A program made the translations under genes and the position numbers. From Diadema setosum (taxonomy: Eukaryota; Echinodermata; Echinoidea; Diadematoida; Diadematidae), in NCBI GenBank assembly GCA_033980235.1, contig CM067079.1, positions 27,609,562-27,673,561 of the forward strand: DNA of 64,000 nucleotides, written 5' to 3'. Below are positions 45,601 to 57,100 of this stretch, one piece after another. How positions within the stretch are numbered: the first letter of the stretch is position 1; each line of letters begins with the position of its first letter. The notes below the pieces were generated by a model. The model had not been told where the DNA came from and did not search any database. It was given only the letters and a program-made list of their open reading frames with translations.

Positions 45601-46533
45601 AACACGGATCCCCAGGATCATGCGGCTATTGCGGTAGCCCTGCAAAGTTTCAAGCGTAATGAACACAGTCTCAGGAATAAATTATTGTTCAGTGCGTTTA
45701 TAAAGATTTTAAACAGGGCGACGGTATTCGGGGCCCCTGACTGCCTGACGAGGTGCGGGCACCTCACTACACCTGCCAATTTGCATGCCCTTTTTACGAA
45801 TTCGAAAGCGGAATATGTTCAAATGTCATTGATCGAAATGCTAGATTTAACGCACAAACAAGTTGCAATTTTTTAAGAAAAACTGTGCGATAACTGTGCG
45901 ATAAACCCTCTATCAAATTGACTGACAAAAGTGCAAATTGGCCGGGAAAACCTACATTTCTACAGCGTTCAAGCCACGCACAAAATTCAGGAACATTTCG
46001 GTACACCCTAAAGATGAAAGATCCATTGATGACCAAGCGGGGGTTGTCTCCCAGCATTCATGTGGTAACTACCAAAAAACAACTAGGAGAAACAGCAAGG
46101 AAATTTGCTACCAGAAACACTTTGTGAACACAAACAAGAGGTGGAGGCTACTAGCTAGCACATCCTACTTCACAAGAGGAAAAAGGAAAGAATTCTCCTA
46201 CCATATGCAAAATAACTGACCTTGTGGCCAGTGAAAATCACCACTTCAATTGGAGAAAGTGTTCCATCTTAGCAAGCAACTATGTATGAACCTCACGATG
46301 GATAAGGGGAGCCATTCACTTTCGCAAACAACAAGATAAGCTTTCAACTGAAGACATTGGTCAATACCCACTTTCCTCAAAACACAATCCAACTCTTTCA
46401 GATCGACGTATGCCAGATATGTTGGCTAGAGGGAAAAACAACTCTCTTACCATGTGTTCACAGTGAAGCGATCGACCTGAATTTGAGAAGCCTACAGATC
46501 CAGTGTATATAGAAAAGTCTCATCAAGCAGGTT
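45601..46533. other. Intron sequence, no gene seen
   Basis: Mixed sequence beginning with CACGGATCCCCAGGATCATG (part of the element family just upstream) and then unique sequence. Open frames of 60-90 residues have no recognisable domain. Confidence 0.35.
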
Positions 46534-47134
46534 TGTTGCGACACGGATTGTCGCCCCTACACGGATTGTCGCCTCCTGCTCGGGGCGACAATCCGTGACG
46601 GGCGTTGGCGGCACGGATTGTCGCCCGCCCTCGAAGCACATTTTTGCTGGGTAATATCGTTCTGGACATAATCATTGATATACTAACACATAACTTACAT
46701 GGCTACATCCATGCAAACATGCCATGTAAAAAAGTCATGGTGAGGTTTCAAGGAAGTGTGTATGTGCGCGTGCACATGATAATTTAGTGTCCGTTTGTGC
46801 GTGCGTGTGTGTGTGTGTGTGTGATGGAAGAATGTGTTTATTATGTCAGTTTTTTGCGTATGTGTTTTTTAGCTGCGCGTGGGGAGGGATACCTAGTAAG
46901 CTGTTGCTGGCATTAATGTTGATATTGATTTTATCAGCAGCTTTGAATTTGATGAGTTTGTTTGGCAGATCAACTTGTATATGAATTCGGAGTGGAGCTT
47001 GCGTGCGGGCGGATGCTGCTTTTCTGCATACGGTCCATTATGTCTTATTTATCATTATTGGGAAATCGTTTCATCAGGAAGGATGTGGTATCGGTTCGGG
47101 TGTGCGTCGGTATGTGGGAAGGGGGTTACATTTC

Positions 47135-47325
47135 GTTATTGCAAAAGTTTGTTATTCTGAAGGCTCATTCGTCCGAAGGGTCATTATTTCGAAGGTTCGT
47201 TATTCCGAATTTCATTTTTGGATCAACGAACCACTAGGTATAGGGAATTGTGTGTTTCGGATAAATGAAGCCTCGGAAAACACGAAACTTCGGAATAACG
47301 AACCTTCGTGTGAGTGGGACAGCGA
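47135..47325. repeat. TTCGGAATAACGAACC-type array
   Basis: Several copies of GTTATTCCGAA or its reverse (GTTATTCTGAAGG, CGAAGGTTCGTTATTCCGAA, CTTCGGAATAACGAACCTTC) lie in both orientations within 190 bp, inside the element at 46534-48838. The units are near-palindromic. Confidence 0.65.
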
Positions 47326-48429
47326 TAAACGATATACAATGAGAACGAATTTAGTATTTCTCTATAGTCTTACCCACTTTACGCTCCATGGATATTACAT
47401 TTTTTTTTATTGTATTTGGGTGTGGGAGGGGTAATGATTTTTTTTTCTGGAAATGTGATAGGCTTCGTTTTATTATAACAATCTCCGTAACATAACCCAG
47501 AAAGTCATGAATATCGCTGCACAATGAGAGCATAACCACAGTTTGTCTATTCCATAACTGTAAGTAATATTTTCTTACTCTGTTTAACTTAACGATTTAG
47601 ATAGTATTCTATTTGTGGTATAATTATGTTATGTAGTCTTTACATTATGATGTTTATCCATATCTGAGCTGCACAAATAAAATTCAAACTTCAAGTTCAA
47701 AATTTCACATATCTTTCATTACTGTAAAGCAAATTAAAGAAATGCGAAAACTTTTCACAACTTGTACGTAAATTCAATTTCACTTTTCCCTTGTGTACAA
47801 TGTAAGACAGTCCAATATGTGATGAATTTGCTGTCATAATACATTGACGTGGCAGGGATCGTCATATTGTACATAATTATTTATAACAATCTGTAACTAT
47901 CCGAAAATATCCGCAACTCTCTGTAAATAGTCGCAACTCTCCGCAGGTCTTCCGAACTATTCGGAAGTTTTAAATGCAAGTCGAAAGAACAAAATTGCGT
48001 GCCAATTCGTGCCAAATCTCTCCGTATCGCCCCGCATATTTTTTCCCGTATATGTTTTGTAAAATGCTCTGGTGACAGCAAGAGATCCCCGGGTGTCCGC
48101 AGAAATAAAAGAAAAAAAGAATGACTTATTTGGACGTAACGCCGGACGCAGAGCGTTATGTGACTGGGGCCTTACGTAGACACACGAACGCTCACACACA
48201 ACACACATACGTAGGGCCTACGTAGCGCACGAACACCAAACCCCTTAGATACTCATGCAGGCACAAAACTGCGCCCACAAACACGCACCATCACATACCC
48301 TTTGATATACACATACGCCACTATATTCCACATACACACGTAAGCATACAGGCACACGTATACACACAGACAAACAAACCACTACCCCTATACATCCACC
48401 ACACATGCACAGCTTCTACATATTGTATT

Positions 48430-48509
48430 ACTATACTCCAAACACACACACACACAACAAATCATACACATCACATATCATGCAGCTCACAATACACACA
48501 CACACACGC

Positions 48510-48545
<36 letters not shown>
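48430..48545. repeat. (CA)n microsatellite
   Basis: CA dinucleotides with a few CG and TCA interruptions, longest pure run near 48520-48543. Confidence 0.9.
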
Positions 48546-48547
<2 letters not shown>

Positions 48548-48843
48548 GCATAACTTACCAGTCATACCCATCCCACCAAAGCTTAACACCGGAGGAACCA
48601 CCCCGAGCCCGGGGCGACAATCCGTGACGGGGCGACAATCCGTGTCGCAACAAATTTTTTGCCAACACGGATTGTCGCCTTCGAGGTCAAAAACTGGGAA
48701 CTGCACAAGCGTCACGGATTGTCGCCAGGCGACAATCCGTGTAGGGAGCGACAATCCGTGCCGCCAACGCCCGTCACGGATTGTCGCCCCGAGCAGGAGG
48801 CGACAATCCGTGTAGGGGTGACAATCCGTGTCGCAACAAGGTT

Positions 48844-49198
48844 AATTGCAACTATGATTATAGCAACATGAACTTTATCCAGAAATATATCTGAATAATC
48901 ATTATTTTGAAGTTATGACAGCCAGGAGTTAAATCATATTCTACAGCTTAACAGCAAAAATATTGGAGTTTTCATATTTTGCACATAATCAGTGGAAAAT
49001 TGTAAAGGGCATGACATCATAAACCCACAATTTTGAATATTCCCATCAACTATAAGTGTTTTCATCCGATTTTGAACAAGAAAACACCACAACAACAGCA
49101 ACAAATATTTTTTTTTTGAATTTTGCTCTTTCTAATGTTCAGACTAAGTTTGACTGGAATTTCATTCCCCTCTACCGTCTTCTTTTACATTGATTCAG
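48844..49198 (+). other. Intron end before the module 2 UPA middle exon
   Basis: AT-rich unique sequence ending in a long pyrimidine tract (CCCCTCTACCGTCTTCTTTT) and the acceptor TTCAG at 49198. Confidence 0.5.
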
Positions 49199-49324
49199 AC
49201 CGAACAGTACAAGCAGCATGAAAGCCATTTGCTGATCACCGAAAAGCAGTTCTCCTCTTCTGTGAACGTCGGCACTGACATGGTAGTCTCGTACGGATCT
49301 ACCGAAAAACATATGGAGGAAAAG
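49199..49324 (+). CDS. Tandem ZU5-UPA protein, module 2 UPA middle exon
   Basis: This 126-bp exon starts and ends in phase 0, after TTGATTCAG and before GTAAAA. It encodes TEQYKQHESHLLITEKQFSS, then SVNVGTDMVVSYGSTEKHME and EK. It is one codon longer than its module 1 homologue (32422-32544) and shares T-x-QYK-x-HE at the start, the S/V-V pattern in the middle and a final lysine. The assignment rests on that start, the same phases and the order in the gene. Confidence 0.8.
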
Positions 49325-49599
49325 GTAAAATCTAATCTTTTTTTTTTTTCGTTTATGCGTTGGTGTGTTTTCAGATCTTTGGGTTTTTTAATAAAAAAAA
49401 AACAGTGGGGGAGGAGGGAGCTGTAGACCATCCCCGCCCAAGGCCATGCCGCTGTATGGTGGTGAGCAAATTGGGGCGCATGGTGTACAACACGTAACGA
49501 ATACAGTTAGCCTATATCACGCAACAAATGGGGAAGGGGGCGAAGAAGGTATGCGTACCCAGGATTTGATCTTGGAGGGGGGGGGGGGACGGGGCACTT

Positions 49600-50041
49600 A
49601 GTATGCGAGGGAGGGAAGCGACCGAGCCCGAACGGGCGGAGCGAGCGAGGGGTGGAGTGGAGGGTGTGGGAGGGGATGTTCCCCCTCCCACGGTGAGAAC
49701 TTTTTGCATTTTGATGTTATAAATGGTGCAATTTTGATGCATGTTTTTGCATGTTTTATCGACTTGAAAAAGTCCCACTTGATTAAGGCAGCAGTATCTT
49801 TTGATGTAAATTACAATTGCACAATTTGCCTTAAAATTGTTATTATTTCAATAAACTTCTTGTATTGATTCTTATATTGAAAATTATGAATGCGACCGAG
49901 GGGTGTGGGAGGGGCATTTCACCTCCCACAAGAACGTGATTTTGAATTTTCAGACCTGAAATTCAGGAATCTGGTGCAAATTTTCGGTGCAATACTTTCT
50001 ATTTACCTTTTGCATTTTTCCAGCCACCCCGTCCCAACAAA

Positions 50042-50077
<36 letters not shown>

Positions 50078-50180
50078 GAAATTAAAAGGGCGATGCGACC
50101 GAGCGGGGAAGGATGTGGGAGGGGATACTTCCATTCATACGGTAGGGACTTTTTGTCAAAACAGAGTACAAATGTCGTGT
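49600..50180. repeat. GGTGTGGGAGGGG-type repeat units and (TAA)n
   Basis: Three units of the family also found at 5780-7060: GTGTGGGAGGGGATG near 49667, near 49905 and near 50113, each followed by CTCCCAC and a T/ATTTTGATG stretch. A (AAT)n tract of about 12 units lies at 50043-50077. Phrases like GAGCGAGCGAGGGGTGG precede the first unit. Confidence 0.6.
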
Positions 50181-50799
50181 TTATAGAACATTTAAAAGCA
50201 AATTTCTAGGAAATTAAACGTAGTGAAAAAAAATAGTGCGAAGGATTACGATTATAACATTGTATTCATTTATTTTTCATTCTTCTTTTTCCAACAAAAC
50301 ATAACATAAATCTGGAAATACATCATAAGCCAAAACGTTCGACTTTGCAAAAGATAAATGAAGCAGATGAACCAAAGAATGCATACTTGCACAAGAAAAA
50401 TGCAAAGTTATGCTCCAGTTGAGAAAAAAAAAAAGGATTGAGAGGTCCACTAAAAAGCAAGCTTGTATGTTGTGAACCACTAAAAAAAAAAACCAAACAA
50501 ACTTATGAATTTATACTTAATGATGAATACTTATTACTGATATGGGATCATCCTTGAAATTCCAATGGCCTGTGACTGCTGATCTCCTCCACCATTTATT
50601 TTAATTGTTTGTCAATCTTCAACACATAATTTTAAACTATGATTATGTACCTACCCAAAATAATTTTGGTTTGTATATGTATGTGTTTGATTTAATTGAC
50701 TGTCCATTTATTTGTTTTTAACTGAACTTGTGGGGAAAAAATACCAAAACATTAAAAGTAAATCAAAAAATATATATATAATTTACAACTGCGCGGAAC

Positions 50800-51957
50800 A
50801 AAACAGGGTAGGGTAGAAGCATGAAGGGTAGAGATCCAGTTGTACTTCAAAATGATTTTAATAAAGAATTTCTGAAATTTTCTGATTGGTTAGACTGTAA
50901 TAAACTTGTTCCTAATGCAAAGAAAACAAATTATATGGTATTTACGAAAAGACAGATAGATATCAGCGAAATTAAGATTGAAGTTAAAGATCTGCATTTT
51001 TAAGTTGATCAAGTTTGTTCAATCAATTCCTTGGTGTGACAATTGATAACAAACTTAATTGGAACGAACATACTGGTGTCGTCTGCAATAGATTGTCAAA
51101 AAATGTAGGGATATTTTATAAATTGCGATTTCTGTCAAGAAAGGTGTTGCTTCTTCTTTATAATACTCTCGTATTACCTCATCTAAACTACTGTGCAATA
51201 GCTTGTGCAAACTCAGGTGTGACCAATGCCAGGAGATTGTTTTTATTGCAGAAAGAGTTGGTCCGTATTATTCATCACTGTGATTTTCTTGCCCATACAT
51301 CGCCTATATTTTTTAATCTGAAGATTTTAAAATCTAATGATATATATAATTATCAAAGTGCAATTTTTATGTACTTATGCTTTGGGAAGATGCTTCCAAA
51401 ATGTTTGATGACCTATTTTCAATTGAGTGATAATAGAAGATACGATATGAGAATCAAAGATAGATTTACATTGCCTTATGCCAGAATTATGCCATCATAT
51501 AATTATATATTTTTTAATGGACCCAAAATTTGGAATGCTTTTCCGGTCGAAATAAGACAGAGTTCATCGCTGAATGTGTTTAAAAGAAAATTAAGATTGC
51601 ATGTTTTAAATCAGTATGCCGAAATGGTGTGATAAACTTTTTTCTTGTAAAATATGTCAGTGTGTGTGTGTGTGCGCGCGCGTATGTATGTGTGTATTAA
51701 CTCATAAAGAAATGTACTCATTCGATATTTTAATATTTCATGAATGAAATAGTATGGGGACAGGACTTTTATATAAGGCATAGCCTTTCTGTCTGTCTCC
51801 GAACACTTTCAAATGTATTGTATTTTCGTACTGATGCTTATTGTGATCATTCCTTTCTTGTTATGGTGTTGTCAATATTCTGTATTCTCCTGTTTGTTTG
51901 TTTGTTTGTTTTTACTGAAAGTGTTGAATAAATCTGAATCTGAATATGAATCTGAAA
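50800..51957 (+). pseudogene. 5'-truncated CR1-like LINE
   Basis: The + strand reads NDFNKEFLKFSDWLDCNKLV and NAKKTNYMVFTKR (the region after the RT active site), and after a frameshift near 51005 FLGVTIDNKLNWNEHTGVVC, LLLYNTLVLPHLNYC, RLFLLQKELVRII and FFNGPKIWNAFPVEIRQSSS, FKRKLRLHVL before a stop at 51630. This is the last third of a CR1-group RT protein; endonuclease and RT active site are absent. The 3' untranslated part ends in (TGAATC)n near 51935-51957. It inserted in a host intron in the sense orientation. Confidence 0.82.
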
Positions 51958-52093
51958 ACAGGAGAAACACATATGCATGACACGACTTGACAGAATAGAT
52001 GGAAAGAATGGAAGGAGAGAAAGGGGAAAAAAGAGAATGCCTACACGCTGAACAAGGGAAATGGAACAGGGGTGATTGACGATGTGCTTCATA
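51955..52093 (-). mobile_element. SINE 3' fragment, joined to LINE tail
   Basis: Reading on the minus strand, this matches 9700-9835 in the SINE: the phrases CAGCGTGTAGGCATTC, TCTCCTTCCATTC and CTGTCAAGTCGTGTCATG occur in the same order. It begins directly at the TGAAT tail of the LINE at 50800-51957, in opposite orientation. Confidence 0.75.
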
Positions 52094-52129
52094 CGGGGAT
52101 ACATTTATGTGACGATGTGAGATCCTCGG

Positions 52130-52960
52130 CGAGGAAGCGAAGCAACCGAGGGGGAGAGGGTGTGGGAGGGAGGATACCCCCCTCCCACGGTGGGGACTTT
52201 CTGTAAAAGCAGTTTAGGCACCTTTGTTGACCCAATTGCGGGTCCAGTTGCGGCGCACTAACCCCTACCCCCAACCTCCCTATTTTCTGTTAAAACAAAA
52301 TGAATAAAAAAGGGGGAGGTTCGCCAGCCTTTTATTTTGTAAAAGCACCTCCACTTTACGGAATTCCCAGAACCGTGTAATTCAAGCAATGAGTTTTCAC
52401 ATTTGTGGTTGACACAGTAGCGGATCCAGAGGGGCTACACTTGGCGCCCCAACCTCTTTTTTGTTTTAACAAAATAAACAAAACGCAAAAAAGGGAGAGC
52501 TGCGTCAGCGTTTTATTTTGTGAAAGCGCCTTCCCTTCACAGATTTCCTGGAACCGTGTAATGCAGGCAATGAGATTTGACATTTGTGATTTACGCGGTC
52601 GCGGATCCAGAGGGGACCTATTTTGCCCCGTCCCCCCCCCCCTATATTTTGTTTAAGAAAAGAAATAAAGATAAAAAATGAGGAGGGGATGCGCCAGTCT
52701 TCAATTTTGTAAAGGCGTATCCCCTTTAAGGAAATTTTGACAATTGTGGTCCACGTGTTATGGCATTTGTGGTTAATCAGATTTTGACATCTGTGGTCGA
52801 CGCGTTATGACATTTGCTGTAAAAATGGGATTCGAAATTTTGACATTTCTGGTCGACGTGTTATGACATTAGTAGTCATTAAGACATTTGTGGTTGACGT
52901 GTTATGACATTAGTGGTTGTTTTAACATTGGTGGTCGATTTTGACATTAGCGGGCTCAAC
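52130..52960. repeat. Tandem repeats: 190-bp units and TGACATTTGTGGT minisatellite
   Basis: One GTGTGGGAGGGAGG unit lies at 52150-52220. Three units of about 190 bp follow (52230-52740), each with GCGGATCCAGAGGGG-like start, AACAAAATGAATAAAAAAGG, CGCCAGCCTTTTATTTTGT and GGAACCGTGTAAT. Then shorter units on TTTGACATTTGTGGTCGACG and GTGTTATGACATT continue to 52960. No coding potential. Confidence 0.7.
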
Positions 52961-53232
52961 GCCATCTTATTTAGTGTTGGCGAATCTTTGCTGCAGGACT
53001 GTGTGCATGTGCGAGTAGTTGATTTAAACGGCGCCGACAAGTTGTCGGCCTTGTCAAGTTGTCAAGTGTCAGACAATTTCTGTAAAATCCTTGGTTTTTA
53101 TAGGCTGAGAAGCTCTGATCACTGACTGTTACTATGGTAACTGTCAGAAACTAACAAGTTGTCAGGGCTGACAACTTTCATGAAACGGTGCAGTTGAGAT
53201 CTGTCTCTAAACGGAGAGCTGACCTTACATCA

Positions 53233-53920
53233 TGGGCGTAAATCGGGGGGGGGGGGGGGGGGGGGGATGGGGATGCATCCATTCCCCCTCCCCTCCCCTC
53301 CCCCCCCCCCCCCCGAAATGAGGAAGGGGGGATGGCCTGTATAATCATCCCCCTGAATTTTTTTTTTTGAGGAAAATGGAAGAAGCAGAAATGTGACTGT
53401 ATTAATTTCGACATAGTGCATGACATTCTTATGATATTCTTCAGAGAGCTGAAGAGAGCTTTTCTTTTAGGATGATTATGTATACATAATTTTCTCAAGC
53501 GCTTGCGAAAATACAAGTAGTATCGACAAAAGCCGTGGTCCAGGTGTTGAAAACGTCAAATGATATAAATCGACATGTATGCATGCGCGCTTGGCATTAG
53601 ATATTTCACTTGCAAAAGTTCCCCTCACATGCAGAGGCGTTGATAGGGGGAGGGGGATGGTTTCAATTATGAAATATTGGGGGCAAACATATTATTTTGC
53701 TACTCCTCGTAATTCCCGAGATGTGGAAATGTTCTGTTTTTATAGAAAACTGTCTAGATATTTTACCCAGTGGCTGAATTTCAATTCTGAAGATACAAAA
53801 TCCCCCTCGCGTGAGAGAAGGATAGGCCCTACCCTTTCCCATACCCTCCCCTTTCCGTTCTTTTTACTCAATACACTTTTAGATTGATTTGAAATGTGCA
53901 CCAGATCTGTCACTTCGGTA
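53233..53920 (+). mobile_element. Element with CATGGGCGTAAATC end (copy 2)
   Basis: CATGGGCGTAAATCGGGG at 53233 is followed by an 18-base G run, GGATGCATCC, an alternating CCCCTCC block and a 16-base C run, AGGGGGGATGGCCTGTATAAT, and later TTTCAATTCTGAAGATACAA and TGTGCACCAGATCTGTC. The order matches copy 1 (38575-38990) reversed. Boundary on the right is approximate. Confidence 0.6.
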
Positions 53921-54189
53921 AAAAAAAAAATGCATTAGTCCGGTCGCGTGAATAGGAGAACATATCTAGATATTTACAATTGGAGGGTTTCCCTCAAAAG
54001 AGTTAGTACACTTATGGGATTGAAACATTCCACATTCCAACATACATTACGAGATATTTTGTCGTAATTCTAAAAATGCAACCTCGTATGCAATGGTGTC
54101 GATTCTGGAGGGCTAAGAAGAGGGCCAAACATGTCATTTTGTCCCCAATAATTTCCGAAATGAGGACAATTTCCCGCTTATTACATAAA

Positions 54190-57100
54190 ATATTTCACCC
54201 ATATTATGCACCAGATCTTTGAATTTCTATTCTGAAAATGCAATATCTTCTTCTTGTGGAGGCGGATACTAGTCCAGGCTAGGCTCCATAGAAAGTGCAC
54301 CTAACCCTGTTTTTTGATATATACAATGTTTTTTGATGGTTTCTTGTCAATTCGAGGGTGCTGATTCCAAATCCGATTGATGCCACTCGCGTAACCTTGA
54401 GCATTTTCGGCAAAACGCAAAAATCCAAAATGGCCGCCAGATATGCTTATTTGGCCATGATAATCCCAGTTATGTCAATTTTATGACAAATTATTCCATC
54501 AAAGTTTTTAAAATTTTTGTTCCTTGAGTAATTCTACTTGCACATGCAAGAAATTTTTCATTTGAAGAGGTACATTTAGTATCTTAAGCTTATTTTCAAT
54601 TCAAAATGGCCGCCACTCCTATACTCAGGTACTATATGAATGGCAAAAAAAAATATGCATAGAAATAGAAGACGAATTTTCAGTCACATACCTACGCTTT
54701 TATCAAGTTTTGCATGTGCAATGCAAATCTGATGAGTGCCACTAGCAAAACAAGCAAACAAACAGAAAGTTTATTGTTTTTAGGCTTATTATATTCTTCT
54801 TAATACAAAATTTCAAAATGGATGCCACTCATATACCCCTGCACAATATGAACGGCAGAGCGTGTAAATTTTTTTTTTCTGTCACTCAGGTACACTGTTT
54901 ACCAATTTTTGTGCTGACTATACATCAGAAGGTTGTTACTAACAAAGGCTGTTTTATTTTTTGATGCAAACATCCAAATTTGCTACCTCGATCTGAATTT
55001 TTCCCTAGGTATTTGGAAAAATCCACCAAAACTTGAATTGATGCCAACATCAAGATCATTTATCAGGAATTATTAGAGATGAACATTTGATACTTACTTG
55101 CCTTGAGATGTTCAACATCAAAATATTCATTCTGATTTACTGAATTGAAAGGCTGAATCCTAGATGATGACACAAATGAAATTTCCAATTAACTGTCCTG
55201 TTCTACATTATCTAAAAGCGATATTATACAAACTTTTCAGTCCCCTCATCCGAGAAAGAACATGATGCAGGGGAAAGTGGAAAAAAGGGGACCACCTCAC
55301 TTCCTGTTGTCAAATCTCTGAAATGAAAACAATGCCCCAAAGTTTTTAATGTTAACCCAGATGAATTATATATGGTAGATGAATTTTACCAGTTTTACCG
55401 GGTTTTTTTTTTTTTCTCGGAGTGAATGTGTTTGAGTATAGGCCTATGATGTCGAGGGAGACTCTGAGATCTGTACAGTGCTGCCTCATTCTGAAAGCAG
55501 TGTTATAACAACTTCACACTGCTTGTCTTTAATCTTCAGCATTTGCAGATTCAGGATTGCTCTCGGTAACCAGACCAGCTGTGTTAGGACTCTGAATGAT
55601 GGCCTCCTTAATGGTGGCTGTAAACTAACTCCACATGAGGTCTTTTTAACATATTATACATTGTATGTGGTGACATTACATTCACTTCACGTAGGAAGTT
55701 TGCAGATGATCTTGCCTTTACGTCTCATAGAAAGTCCTTGGATGACATGAGCCGAGTACTAACCCATCTCCAGACAATAGTGGAGTACTTCATCTTCTGG
55801 AGACTTTGCCCCAACCTTTATTAGATTATCATCAGACCTATGCCTTCCATCTTAGTAACCATCTTGCCAACGCTATGTTCAAGGTAGCCCTCTGTGGCAA
55901 GTCTTCCAAGCATAGGCTAAGGAAGTCCACCCTCCTTCACTGGCACTCGATCGCTCTCCCTCTCACTGGAAGGAAAGGATGGCAAGTGTCACCAGTGCCG
56001 TCAACGCATACCCTGACCTTCCAAACACGATAGCATGGGGGGGGGGGGCATTTCATGAAGCGTTTTGTCTGACAAATTTGTCTGTCAAATTTGCTCTCAG
56101 CCAACCAGATGCAAGGAATTATTTAATAGCTTATAACAGTTTGTCAAAAAGAAAAGATCTGACGAAACACTTCCTGAAATGCCCCCTTGACCAACCTGCC
56201 ATCAATGCGCCTAAAATCCCACAAGCCTAGATTTCCCTTCTGTAACTTGAAAGCTTTGACCCCAAAACAGGTTGGTGCAGATGCTGGTCTGATGTCATCT
56301 CTGATACCACCCAAGTTACCTACAACACTGTCTCTGGCCTGGCAACAAAGCCATATACGGCTTCAACGGGTGGTGATCAAGCAAGTCTTCATATCTTCAT
56401 CCTGTTTCTATGGCAAACAATCGCCCTCTGACCACCAGATGTGGTTGCAATTAAAACAATTGCAGGACTAATATGCATCTTTAGCCTAAAAATTCTGCAA
56501 ATTTGGGGCTGATGTCGCCTGCTGCTAAACATACGATTAAAGGGTTCTTTAAAGACAATACAAATGACAGTTTTAGTTTTAAGACAAGACTGAATGAGAT
56601 CATGATGTCAAAGTGTATTATCAACACCTGGGAACTGTGAGAGAACTGAAAGAGGTATCTCGCATTGCTCCTTGGTTGATGTTTAATGTTGATGTTTGTA
56701 CAGTATTGCATTAAGACAGTTTCGTTTATGCCTTCAACAGTTTTTGTTGTTGTTTTAATTCAAGAAAAAAATCAGGTTTGTTCGATAATATCAAGGCGGC
56801 ACTTCTAAATTAAATTATATCAAAGTGATGGAGGTTATGATCCATTTCGAACTCACCTCAGGACTGCTCCCTCCCCCCCCCCCCCCAACTCCTTGCTGAA
56901 AAAAAAAAATCTACAGGGTTTTTAGTTGTGTCATTAATGTCCGATGTGTTTTTGTCTGCAACCATGTATCTCTGCAATTACTATATAGGATTTTTCTGTA
57001 CTTTGTTAACATGGTTTTTAGGGGAATGCATATTACAAGCTTTGCTTTCTAGCTTCCCCTCCATTTTCAACATTATTTGATAAATAACATGTATGTAGGC

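Larger units (their letters stand above)
46534..48838. mobile_element. 2.3-kb element with 14-bp motif arrays in its inverted ends
   Basis: Terminal inverted repeats of about 96 bp start TGTTGCGACACGGATTGTCG and differ by one or two bases between the ends. The element is flanked by a 5-bp duplication AGGTT (46529-46533 and 48839-48843). The ends are made of the 14-bp motif CACGGATTGTCGCC in both orientations: four copies at the left (46540-46630) and nine at the right (48612-48836). The interior (46.64-48.6 kb) contains a TTCGGAATAACGAA array, an inserted TGTGACTGGGGC end and a long CA microsatellite, but no transposase. It is a clear, rather recent, non-autonomous DNA transposon. Confidence 0.88.

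Noticed and set aside
46540..46630. CRISPR-like array of the CACGGATTGTCGCC motif
   Set aside because: Copies alternate in orientation and spacing is irregular; they are part of transposon ends with a target duplication.
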